Below are positions 1-7,177 of a stretch of 64,000 bases of DNA, one piece after another. The stretch spans positions 8,716-72,715 of the forward strand of contig CAZGML010000012.1 in assembly GCA_964526965.1 (NCBI GenBank), in the 5' to 3' direction. The DNA comes from UBA6265 sp964526965. Lineage in GTDB: Bacteria; Chloroflexota; Chloroflexia; Thermomicrobiales; UBA6265. Each line of letters starts with the position of its first letter. Position 1 is the first letter of the stretch. The notes below the pieces were generated by a model that saw only the letters and a list, made by a program, of their open reading frames with translations, was not told the origin of the DNA and did no database searches. The position numbers were made by a program, and so were the translations under genes.

Positions 1-401
1 TGGCGCAGGTAATTCAACGGGTGGATGAGATCTCCGTCGCCCGTAACGAAAATAATAGTGCCCAGGTTCTGCATACGCTGGGCGAGATCAACTGCATCAA
101 CCGCCATGCGCACATCGGCGCTGTTTTTGCCCGACGGTGTGTAAATGAGGTCGATACCTTGTCGATACAGGTTTTCGGCATCAATGCTCAACTCAGATGC
201 TGTCCATGGGGCATAGGCCCGGCTCAACACCAGTCGACCATGATCCAGTGCTTCCTGAATAATCAGGCTCATTTTCGGAGTTGTTAAATTGAAATGGTTT
301 CGCAGGCTTACCTGCAAGTTCTCGTAATCAATCAGCAGAGCCACGTCGGTAGTTGTTGATTGATTTCCACTTTGCGATTTGCCGTTGTTGCTGGATGGCA
401 T
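1..401 (-). CDS. NYN-domain (PIN-like) protein, 3' part cut by window edge
   Basis: Reading the minus strand from an ATG at 401 gives 133 codons without a stop up to the window edge. After about 18 polar residues the protein shows VALLIDYENL, then SGKNSADVRMAVDA and VTGDGDLIHPL. These are the three acidic motifs of the NYN/LabA (DUF88) family, PIN-like nuclease folds that bind a metal and probably cleave RNA. The C-terminal part is missing. An AAGGGA lies about 10 nt before the ATG. The gene diverges from rny, so two likely RNA-degrading proteins flank one 280-bp spacer, in which I see no convincing promoter. The family call is firm; the substrate is unknown. Confidence 0.8.
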   Translation of the reverse strand, partial: MPSSNNGKSQSGNQSTTTDVALLIDYENLQVSLRNHFNLTTPKMSLIIQEALDHGRLVLSRAYAPWTASELSIDAENLYRQGIDLIYTPSGKNSADVRMAVDAVDLAQRMQNLGTIIFVTGDGDLIHPLNYLR

Positions 402-681
402 CCGGCAGTCCCTTCTCTTCTGACGAATTTGCTACTGGCATTGTACCGGTTGTGGAGAGTATCCCAAGGAACTGCGTACGTACAGTGGTTTTGATCAAGC
501 GTCGATTCCAGGGTCATTGCCGTGAATACCGAAAAGTCGTATGCTTGCGAATGTACTTGCTCCATCATGGGCGTGCGAAATCGGTAGTTGATGTTCGGTC
601 ATACCGATTCCAATGAAGGGCAATCACACCTTAACAATGGAGACCTCATCGCAAGATGGGGACACGAGCGAGGAGCTACTG

Positions 682-2313
682 ATGGGTGAATTCTTAATAT
701 TCATCATTGGCGCTGTGCTCGTTGCTGGAATCACCTTTTTCGTGACCTATTTCTTGCTGGACCGGCGCGCAAACTCACGCGTCAAGGCAGCGCAATTTGA
801 AGCAGATCGCGTACTTGAAGAGGCCGAAACCAAGCGGCGGGATGTAGCATTTGCTGCCAAGGATGAAGCGATTCGTTTACGGGGAGAGCTCGACAGGGAG
901 TTGACACAACGCCGGGTCGAGATTGAGCGTATTGAAGGACGAATCAGCAAAAAAGAAGAAAATATCGATAACAAGGTCCAGATGCTTGAGCAGCGTGAGC
1001 AGGAGATTCGCAAGGCTGAATCTCGCCTGCAAAGCCAGCAAGACACCTGGGAGAATGAAAAGGCGCGCAAGGACAAAGAGTTTGAGGAGCATCGTCAAAG
1101 TGTGCTCCGGGAACTGGAAGAACAGCGCAACCAGCAGATGCAGGAAATCGAGGAGTCTCGCCAGCGATACCACGATGAGCTTGAACGCGTGGCCGGCCTC
1201 ACGGCCGTTGAAGCGCGGGAGCAGCTGATCGCCGATATCGAGGCGGATGCCCGTCACATGGCCCAGCGTCACGTTCACGAAATCGAACGTGAAGCGCAGG
1301 ACGAGGCCGACCGGCGAGCACGCAAGATTCTTGCGACGACCATTCAGCGCATTGCATCGGATTACGTTTCGGAATCCACGGTGAGCGTGGTGCCGTTGCC
1401 AAACGATGAAATGAAGGGCCGTATCATCGGCCGCGAGGGGCGAAACATTCGCGCCCTGGAAACCGCAACCGGTGTCGACCTGATTGTCGACGATACGCCG
1501 GAAGCAGTGACCGTCAGCGGATTCGATCCGGTTCGCCGTGAGGTTGCACGCCGCGCACTGCAGAAACTTCTGCAAGACGGCCGCATCCACCCGGCACGCG
1601 TCGAGGAAGTGGTCACCAAGACCCAAATGGAACTCGATGAGATCATGCGGGAAGAGGGCGAGCGAGTGGCATACGATGCCAACGTGCCTGGCCTTCACCC
1701 GGATTTGGTGAAATTGCTGGGACGCCTGAAGTTCCGCACCAGCTATGGCCAGAACGTTCTCGGCCACAGCCTGGAAACAAGTCTCATTGCAAGCAGCCTG
1801 GCTGCCGAGCTTGGCGCCGATGTAAACGTCGCCAAAACGGCAGGACTCCTGCACGATATCGGCAAGGCGGTTGACCACGAGGTGGAAGGCCCGCACGCAC
1901 TAATTGGTGCTGATATCGCACGCAGGCTCGGGCGGTCCGCCCGCATTGTGCACGCAATAGCCGCGCACCATAATGAGGAAGAACCGCAAACCATCGAAGC
2001 ATTCATCGTGCAAACGGCAGACGCCATTTCTGGTGCTCGCCCAGGCGCACGACGAGAGATGATTGAAACCTACATCAAACGACTGGAAGCGCTGGAAGGC
2101 GTGGCCAACTCGTTTGAGGGGGTGGAGAAATCGTTCGCAATCCAGGCCGGCCGCGAGGTGCGAATCCTGGTGCAGCCGAACTCGGTGAACGATTCAGGCG
2201 CTACCCGCCTGGCACAAGATGTGGTCAAGAAGATCGAGGAAACGCTCGAATATCCTGGCCAGATCAAGGTAACAGTAATCCGCGAAACACGTGCAATCGA
2301 TTACGCACGGTAA
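682..2313 (+). CDS. rny: Ribonuclease Y
   Basis: A membrane-anchored endoribonuclease that starts mRNA decay. The 543-aa product has a TM helix at residues 4-26, a long charged coiled coil (about 30-220), a KH RNA-binding domain with GRIIGREGRN near 246-255, and an HD domain with the catalytic HD pair at 391-392 (LLHDIGKA) followed by AHHNEE. Length and domain order are standard for RNase Y. I chose the ATG at 682 because GAGGAG sits 6 nt upstream and the protein then begins with the TM anchor. The frame is open further upstream, to 613, but that would add a polar extension before the anchor. A strong terminator follows, so it is probably transcribed alone. Confidence 0.96.
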   Translation: MGEFLIFIIGAVLVAGITFFVTYFLLDRRANSRVKAAQFEADRVLEEAETKRRDVAFAAKDEAIRLRGELDRELTQRRVEIERIEGRISKKEENIDNKVQMLEQREQEIRKAESRLQSQQDTWENEKARKDKEFEEHRQSVLRELEEQRNQQMQEIEESRQRYHDELERVAGLTAVEAREQLIADIEADARHMAQRHVHEIEREAQDEADRRARKILATTIQRIASDYVSESTVSVVPLPNDEMKGRIIGREGRNIRALETATGVDLIVDDTPEAVTVSGFDPVRREVARRALQKLLQDGRIHPARVEEVVTKTQMELDEIMREEGERVAYDANVPGLHPDLVKLLGRLKFRTSYGQNVLGHSLETSLIASSLAAELGADVNVAKTAGLLHDIGKAVDHEVEGPHALIGADIARRLGRSARIVHAIAAHHNEEEPQTIEAFIVQTADAISGARPGARREMIETYIKRLEALEGVANSFEGVEKSFAIQAGREVRILVQPNSVNDSGATRLAQDVVKKIEETLEYPGQIKVTVIRETRAIDYAR

Positions 2314-2373
2314 CGCACTCAGGGCTCATATGCGACTGGCGCCAGCCACGCACGCCCGGTGTCTCTTGTATAC

Positions 2374-2430
2374 AAACGCGTGTGTTTGAATTCTGAATGA
2401 CAGGATTCGGACACACGCGTTTTGGTTTTT
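2374..2430 (+). terminator. Strong intrinsic terminator after rny
   Basis: The arms at 2374-2394 and 2402-2422 form a continuous 21-bp stem (outer part AAACGCGTGTGT / ACACACGCGTTT, three G-U pairs) with a 7-nt loop. TTTTGGTTTTT follows directly. It separates rny from the spoVS-like gene. The rest of the gap, up to 2646, holds a purine-rich GGGGGAGGCGAGAG near 2485 but no promoter I can defend. Confidence 0.9.
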
Positions 2431-2646
2431 CATGTGGAAATGCAAAATACCTGCGAATCAGCGTAGAATACTGGCAGACCTCTGTGGGGGAGGCGAGAGA
2501 CCGATCACTCACATACGTGTCGGTAAGTTACGTGGCACCATCGTGTGAATAATCGCCATCAGGCAATGGTATTGCCGCAGGCACACGCGTGCGCCATCAA
2601 TGTTGCACCCGCAATCCGGGTACATGGGGAAAGAGAGTTCGGACAA

Positions 2647-3279
2647 ATGAACCGTTTTTTCAGCAAGCTCAATCTGGCCGATATCAAAATCAAGGCAGAG
2701 GGGAACAGCTTCCCGCCAGATTCCGAAACTGAGGAAGATCAGACAGAGGAACCGGAAGCATTAACTGCTTCTGAATCACCCGCATCGGTTGCAACGGCTG
2801 AACCCGTTATCGACGACGAGCCCGCGGTCGAGGAGACCTATACAGGGGCCGAGGAAGATATCCCGGTTTCGAGCAACGGTCATGGTGATCCAGCGAACTC
2901 GTACGAAGAATCCACCGCCCTCTATACCGCTACACCTAAGGTAAGCCCCAACGGCAGCGAAGACACAGCAGATGCTCCTGTCACCGAGATCGTGTCAGAT
3001 GGCATCGTTATCGGTATCGATGAGGTGCTGAAGGTCTCAGCGCGTTCCCGACCAAGCGCGGTAGCCGGTGCAATTGCCGGTGTGGTGCGTGAGGCCGGCA
3101 AGGCTGAAGTGCAGGCGATCGGCGCCGGTGCCACCAATCAGGCCATCAAGGCCGTGGCGATTGCGCGTGATTACCTGAGCGAGAGCGGTATCGAGGCCGT
3201 GTGTGTGCCGGCGTTCATCGATGTCACTATCGAAAACGAAGATCGTACCGCGATTCGCCTGGTTGTTGAGCCGCGTTAA
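2647..3279 (+). CDS. SpoVS-domain (Alba-like) protein with acidic N-terminal extension
   Basis: The last ~87 residues are a full SpoVS domain: GIDEVLKVSARSRPSAVAG, then EVQAIGAGATNQAIKAVAIAR and a C-terminal strand TAIRLVVEP. SpoVS proteins are small Alba-like nucleic-acid-binding proteins that affect sporulation and cell division in Bacillus and occur widely in non-sporulating bacteria. Here the domain is preceded by about 120 residues rich in Glu, Asp, Pro, Ser and Thr that look disordered, so the 210-aa protein is much longer than the usual ~86 aa. The start at 2647 (MNRFFSKLN) is preferred over an upstream GTG at 2545 because of the purine-rich GGGGAAAGAGAG before it. It lies next to rny, much as in Bacillus. 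Confidence 0.85.
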   Translation: MNRFFSKLNLADIKIKAEGNSFPPDSETEEDQTEEPEALTASESPASVATAEPVIDDEPAVEETYTGAEEDIPVSSNGHGDPANSYEESTALYTATPKVSPNGSEDTADAPVTEIVSDGIVIGIDEVLKVSARSRPSAVAGAIAGVVREAGKAEVQAIGAGATNQAIKAVAIARDYLSESGIEAVCVPAFIDVTIENEDRTAIRLVVEPR

Positions 3280-3288
3280 CATATATTC

Positions 3289-4134
3289 ATGACAGAACAG
3301 AACCGCCATCGAATCGATCTCCACACGCATACCACTGCAAGCGATGGCCAGGATACCCCTGCTGAATTGGTGAATTTCGCCGTTCAGCAGGGTGTTTCAA
3401 TTCTTGGCGTGACTGATCACGACACCATCGACGCCATTGGTGAGTTGCAAACCCACGCAGATGATGCAGACATCACCCTGGTGCCGGGCGTAGAGCTCAG
3501 CACAACTGTCGATTTCGCCGAGGTTCATGTGCTCGGTTACTTCGTTGATATCGAAGACACCGATTTCACTGGTGCGCTGAAAGACCTTGCGCGGAACCGG
3601 GTCAACCGTGTGATACGTATCATCGAGAAGGTACAGTCGCTCGGATACGACATCGATGGCGACAGCATTGTTGCCCAGGCCGAATTCGGGAGTATCGGTC
3701 GGCCGCATGTCGCGCGCGCATTGATGGATATCGGTGCGGTCGAAGATGTTAACGAAGCGTTCGAGCGCTTCCTCAAGGCCGGCCGGCCCGGGTACGTCCC
3801 GCGCGACCCCTTCCACCCGGAAGATGCAGTGCGACTGCTGACGCGAAATGGGGCGATTCCGGTGCTTGCGCATCCGTTCTCCACGCGAGATATCGAAGGC
3901 ACGCTCAAACGGCTCGTACCCGAAGGCCTCAAGGGGCTGGAGACATACTACGCCGAATATTCGCCGGAAGAGCACCAGCAAATTCGACGGGTCGCCGACG
4001 AATGGGAGCTGATCCCGACGGGCGGGAGCGATTACCACGGTGTTGGTTTTCGTGCCGGTCGTGTTCTCGGTTCGGCCCCGGTGCCGGATGAGGTCGCGGA
4101 ACGACTTTTCGAAGCGCGGGAGCGTGGTACATGA
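3289..4134 (+). CDS. PHP-domain phosphoesterase (RNase AM / TrpH type)
   Basis: A 281-aa PHP-fold metal-dependent phosphoesterase. The N-terminus has DLHTHTTASDG and GVTDHDTI, the metal-binding HxH and DHD motifs. Further ligands follow at PGVELST, IPVLAHPF and GGSDYHG. The layout matches the YciV/TrpH family, which removes nucleotides from RNA 5' ends or hydrolyses 3',5'-nucleotide bisphosphates; I cannot tell which applies. There is no clear SD before the ATG, 9 nt after the spoVS-like stop, so translation may be coupled. Its last codons overlap ispD by 4 bp (ATGA), placing it at the head of an isoprenoid-gene run without an obvious pathway link. Confidence 0.88.
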   Translation: MTEQNRHRIDLHTHTTASDGQDTPAELVNFAVQQGVSILGVTDHDTIDAIGELQTHADDADITLVPGVELSTTVDFAEVHVLGYFVDIEDTDFTGALKDLARNRVNRVIRIIEKVQSLGYDIDGDSIVAQAEFGSIGRPHVARALMDIGAVEDVNEAFERFLKAGRPGYVPRDPFHPEDAVRLLTRNGAIPVLAHPFSTRDIEGTLKRLVPEGLKGLETYYAEYSPEEHQQIRRVADEWELIPTGGSDYHGVGFRAGRVLGSAPVPDEVAERLFEARERGT

Positions 4135-4820
4135 GTGCAGCCGTCGTTATTGTGGCGGCGGGCAAGGGAGAGCGATTCGGAAGTTCCGGCAAGGTGTTGG
4201 CCCCGCTTCTCGACCAGCCAGTGCTCGCGCACTCTCTCAACGCTTTTGAGCAATCCGACTCAATTTCCGAGATCGTACTCGTTGTCGGCGAGCACACCGA
4301 AAGCGATATTCAGCAACTCGCCGATTCCGGACGTTGGACGAAAATCATGCAAGTGGTTCTTGGCGGAAGTAGTCGGCAGGATTCAACCGCCAGGGGTGTA
4401 GATGCCGTTTCTACGCATGCCGACGTTATTCTCGTTCATGATGGTGCCCGGCCATTAATCCGGCCAGCAGAGATCGATGCATGTGTGAGCGCCGCCCGAG
4501 AGTATGGCGGTGCGATTATCGCAACACCGGTTACTGACACCATCAAACGGGTAGAGAACGGCCGGATCACCGCCACGGTTGATCGCTCGGATCTCTGGGC
4601 CGCGCAGACGCCACAAGGATTTCCTGCAGAGACGCTCAGGCAGATGATGCAGCATGCTGCACAAACCAGTAGCGCGGTGACGGATGAAGCATCGCTAGCG
4701 GAAATGATGGGTAATCCTGTTCACATTGTCCCTGGTGGCGCCGCTAACCTGAAGATCACGCATCCGGAGGATCTTGTTGTGGCAGAAGCATTGTTACGGG
4801 CACGAAAGGAAACATCATGA
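4131..4820 (+). CDS. ispD: 2-C-methyl-D-erythritol 4-phosphate cytidylyltransferase
   Basis: Third enzyme of the MEP isoprenoid pathway, joining CTP and MEP to give CDP-ME. The 229-aa protein opens with VIVAAGKGERFGSSGKVLAPL, the nucleotide-binding loop, although the usual PKQ is replaced by GKV. LVHDGARPLI and TVDRSDLWAAQTPQGF are the other signature blocks, and TDEASLAE lies near the C-terminus. It overlaps the PHP gene upstream and ispF downstream by 4 bp each, so the two consecutive-use MEP genes are translationally coupled. The family assignment is secure from the motifs; the loop variation is unlikely to change function. Confidence 0.94.
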   Translation: MSAAVVIVAAGKGERFGSSGKVLAPLLDQPVLAHSLNAFEQSDSISEIVLVVGEHTESDIQQLADSGRWTKIMQVVLGGSSRQDSTARGVDAVSTHADVILVHDGARPLIRPAEIDACVSAAREYGGAIIATPVTDTIKRVENGRITATVDRSDLWAAQTPQGFPAETLRQMMQHAAQTSSAVTDEASLAEMMGNPVHIVPGGAANLKITHPEDLVVAEALLRARKETS

Positions 4821-5299
4821 ACTGGCCTCGCTCTGGCATTGGTTACGATGTGCATCGCTTTGCCGAGAATCGCCCACTGATCCTCGGTGGCGTGGAGATC
4901 CCGTTCGAGAAGGGACTCATTGGTCACAGCGATGCAGATGTGCTTTTGCATGCCATTGCTGATGCGTTCCTGGGCGCAGCCGCGCTGGGTGATATCGGCG
5001 TACACTTTCCGCCGGATGACCCGAAGTGGAAAGATCTGGACAGCTTCGAGATCGTAAAGCACAGCATCGCCCTGTTGGCAGAACACGGATGGGAGCCGGT
5101 GAATCTGGATGCGACTGTAATCGCTGAGGCGCCCAAGGTGAATCCACATGTGTCAGCGATGAAGAAGCGAATCCAGAAGGCAACAGGTATGCCACTGAGT
5201 GCAATCAGCATCAAGGCCACCACCAATGAAGGTATGGGCTGGATCGGACGTGAAGAAGGCATTGCCACCCTCGCCACGGCAATGATTGCGCCGAAATGA
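4817..5299 (+). CDS. ispF: 2-C-methyl-D-erythritol 2,4-cyclodiphosphate synthase
   Basis: Cyclises CDP-ME 2-phosphate to MEcPP, releasing CMP, in the MEP pathway. The 160-aa length is normal. RSGIGYDVHRF gives the metal ligands Asp11 and His13, and LIGHSDADVLLHAIADA gives the third ligand His45. The GDIGVHFPP and C-terminal KATTNEGMGWIGREEGIA blocks match the trimeric IspF fold. It starts inside the ispD stop (ATGA) and its own stop overlaps dtd, so transcription and translation of the run are probably linked. ispE, the intermediate kinase, is not in the window. Confidence 0.96.
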   Translation: MNWPRSGIGYDVHRFAENRPLILGGVEIPFEKGLIGHSDADVLLHAIADAFLGAAALGDIGVHFPPDDPKWKDLDSFEIVKHSIALLAEHGWEPVNLDATVIAEAPKVNPHVSAMKKRIQKATGMPLSAISIKATTNEGMGWIGREEGIATLATAMIAPK

Positions 5300-5778
5300 G
5301 GGCGCTGGTGCAGCGCGTGAGCCGCGCCTCTGTCACTGTTTCTGGCGATGTGGTCGGTTCTATCGACGCCGGATATATGATCCTGCTGGGAGTTTCGCCG
5401 GAGGATACACAGGCCGAAATCGACCTGTTGGTGAACAAAATCGCCAACCTGCGCATTCTCGATGACAGCGATGGAACGATGAATAAATCCGCGCTCGACT
5501 ATCTCGAAGATTCACCGAATTCCGTTGCCATGCTTGTTGTCTCGCAGTTCACCCTCTACGGGGATGTGCGCAAGGGACGCCGCCCCAGCTGGTCGAAAGC
5601 CGCTCCACCACCCGTCGCGGAACCGTTGGTCGAATCGTTCTGCGAGACGTTGCGCACGCAAGGGTTCCGAGTGGAAACCGGCGTGTTCGGTGCGGAAATG
5701 GCTGTAGAATTGGTCAATGATGGTCCGGTCACGCTCTGGCTGGACACGGATGAACTGCGTGCTCCGCGTCGGGGTTGA
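5296..5778 (+). CDS. dtd: D-aminoacyl-tRNA deacylase
   Basis: Removes D-amino acids wrongly attached to tRNA. The 160-aa length is normal for DTD. It begins MRALVQRVSRASVTV and carries the active-site SQFTLYGDVRKGRRPSW motif with the conserved Thr, plus NDGPVTLWLDT, the cross-subunit GP motif that gives chiral selectivity. The start overlaps the ispF stop by 4 bp (ATGA). The link to isoprenoid genes appears to be positional only. The next gene begins 4 bp after its stop, so it belongs to the same unit. Confidence 0.95.
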   Translation: MRALVQRVSRASVTVSGDVVGSIDAGYMILLGVSPEDTQAEIDLLVNKIANLRILDDSDGTMNKSALDYLEDSPNSVAMLVVSQFTLYGDVRKGRRPSWSKAAPPPVAEPLVESFCETLRTQGFRVETGVFGAEMAVELVNDGPVTLWLDTDELRAPRRG

Positions 5779-5781
5779 TGT

Positions 5782-6345
5782 ATGAGTGATGATCGACAGT
5801 CCGAAGAACTGCGACCGATCCCGGATGGTGGTTTGAAAGACGCGATGCCCGGCTGGCTCAAGCGCCCGCCGGCCTGGCGCAGTATGCCCTCTGCCGAACA
5901 GCGACACGAACGCACGCTTCCAGAGCCGGATACCAGCGAGATTGACCCCAAAACGCTGGTAGATGTCAGCGATCTGCCGAAGTGGTTGCAGACAATTGCT
6001 GCTCGCGGTGAAGTGCCCATTCCCGAGCCAGACCAGGCTGTAGGTCACGCGCTGCTGCAGATTCAGGCCGCAAGTGCCCGCACGCTGGAACCCGATCCGG
6101 AGCCCGAAGAGCCGATAGGTGAAGAGGCTCTCGCAGACACAACTCGTGAAGAGCCTGTTGAGACAGGGACCCCGCAGGCTGAGGAAACTGAATCGATATC
6201 TCCGGCTGTCGTGGAGGACGAAACCGACACTCAACCCACTGCTGGAGAAGCATCAGATCGCTCGGAGGTCTTCACACCCCTCGTTATGGGCGTTCTGGCT
6301 GCGGCGATCGTAATTCTGCTCGTTGCGGCGTACTTCCTCATCTGA
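5782..6345 (+). CDS. Tail-anchored membrane protein of unknown function
   Basis: I do not recognise a family. The 187-aa product is mostly soluble, polar and rich in Pro and Glu, with a single hydrophobic helix at about 163-186 ending the protein at YFLI. That makes it a tail-anchored protein with its bulk in the cytoplasm. Two Trp-containing patches, GWLKRPPAWRS and DLPKWLQTIAARGE, may be interaction sites; the stretch from residue 95 to 155 is acidic and probably disordered. It follows dtd by 4 bp and ends the plus-strand unit. Its TGA abuts the TCA stop of the next, convergent gene with no base between. Confidence 0.7.
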   Translation: MSDDRQSEELRPIPDGGLKDAMPGWLKRPPAWRSMPSAEQRHERTLPEPDTSEIDPKTLVDVSDLPKWLQTIAARGEVPIPEPDQAVGHALLQIQAASARTLEPDPEPEEPIGEEALADTTREEPVETGTPQAEETESISPAVVEDETDTQPTAGEASDRSEVFTPLVMGVLAAAIVILLVAAYFLI

Positions 6346-7170
6346 TCAGACAAGCTGATCGAACTCGCCCGAAATCCATTTGATATAGCGTTCGGCCGAG
6401 CGCTCAACCATTTCACTTGCACCGGTCAGGCAGATGCTGTCAGGGAAATTGGCGTACATGCGGTCGAACTCGAGGCCGCGCACCCGCTCGGCAATCGTTT
6501 GGACCGCCCGCACCGAGAGCGGAATCTTGTTTGGAAAGCTGCGCAGGAACGTCGCCCATCCATGAGCGGGCACGGGTGCAATCGCATCCCCGCTCAGCAT
6601 GACTCCTGCACCGTCTGCGCCCTTCCACAATGCGACCGCAATACCGGGGAAGTGACCACCGACGCGGATGATATTGAGACCGTCCGTGAGTTCCATCTCG
6701 CCATCCCATTCGACAATCGCGTCGCCACCGCGAGCTACCCACTCTGCATCGCGTTTGTTGATATATACCGGCGTGCCATCGAAGGCATTGCTCCATTCCA
6801 GCTGCACACCGTACATATGCGGGTGGCTGGCAATAATCCAGCGGATACCGCCCAGTTCACGCACCTGTTCGATGGCAGCATCGTCGAGGTAGCCGGGTGG
6901 ATCCCAGAGCAGGTTGCCGGCAGGTGTTTGCGCCAGAAGCGGGCGGTGGCCGATTCCGACAGATGGACTGGTGGTGAGCCCGTAGAGCCCGGGCTCGAAT
7001 TCCTCGAAAGCGATAGATCGGGTCGCTTGCAGGTCTGCCAGTTCAGACCATCGTTGTACGCCGTCGGCTGGCAGGTACTGGCGTTCGTCGTCACAAATGA
7101 CGCACACACCAGGAAGCGGATGTTCATGCTCTACACCACAGGTGGTGCAGATGGAGAAAGGTGTGTGCAT
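6346..7170 (-). CDS. MBL-fold hydrolase-like protein with N-terminal zinc ribbon
   Basis: A 274-aa protein with a metallo-beta-lactamase-like fold. Residues 8-26 carry two CxxC pairs (CTTC, CVIC), a small zinc ribbon or rubredoxin-like knuckle. The expected HxHxDH is altered to SHPHMYG, so an acidic ligand seems to be missing. GGHFPGIAV and LSGDAIAPV match later metal motifs (third His and the bridging Asp). It may therefore bind one metal or act on an unusual substrate. It starts 7 bp after the YyaL-like gene, which suggests co-transcription. Function unknown. Confidence 0.75.
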   Translation of the reverse strand: MHTPFSICTTCGVEHEHPLPGVCVICDDERQYLPADGVQRWSELADLQATRSIAFEEFEPGLYGLTTSPSVGIGHRPLLAQTPAGNLLWDPPGYLDDAAIEQVRELGGIRWIIASHPHMYGVQLEWSNAFDGTPVYINKRDAEWVARGGDAIVEWDGEMELTDGLNIIRVGGHFPGIAVALWKGADGAGVMLSGDAIAPVPAHGWATFLRSFPNKIPLSVRAVQTIAERVRGLEFDRMYANFPDSICLTGASEMVERSAERYIKWISGEFDQLV

Positions 7171-7177
7171 GGTTGAC

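Noticed and set aside
332..616. Overlapping 78-aa and 87-aa frames between the NYN and rny genes
   Set aside because: They overlap each other on opposite strands and one overlaps the NYN gene; neither has an SD or a domain.
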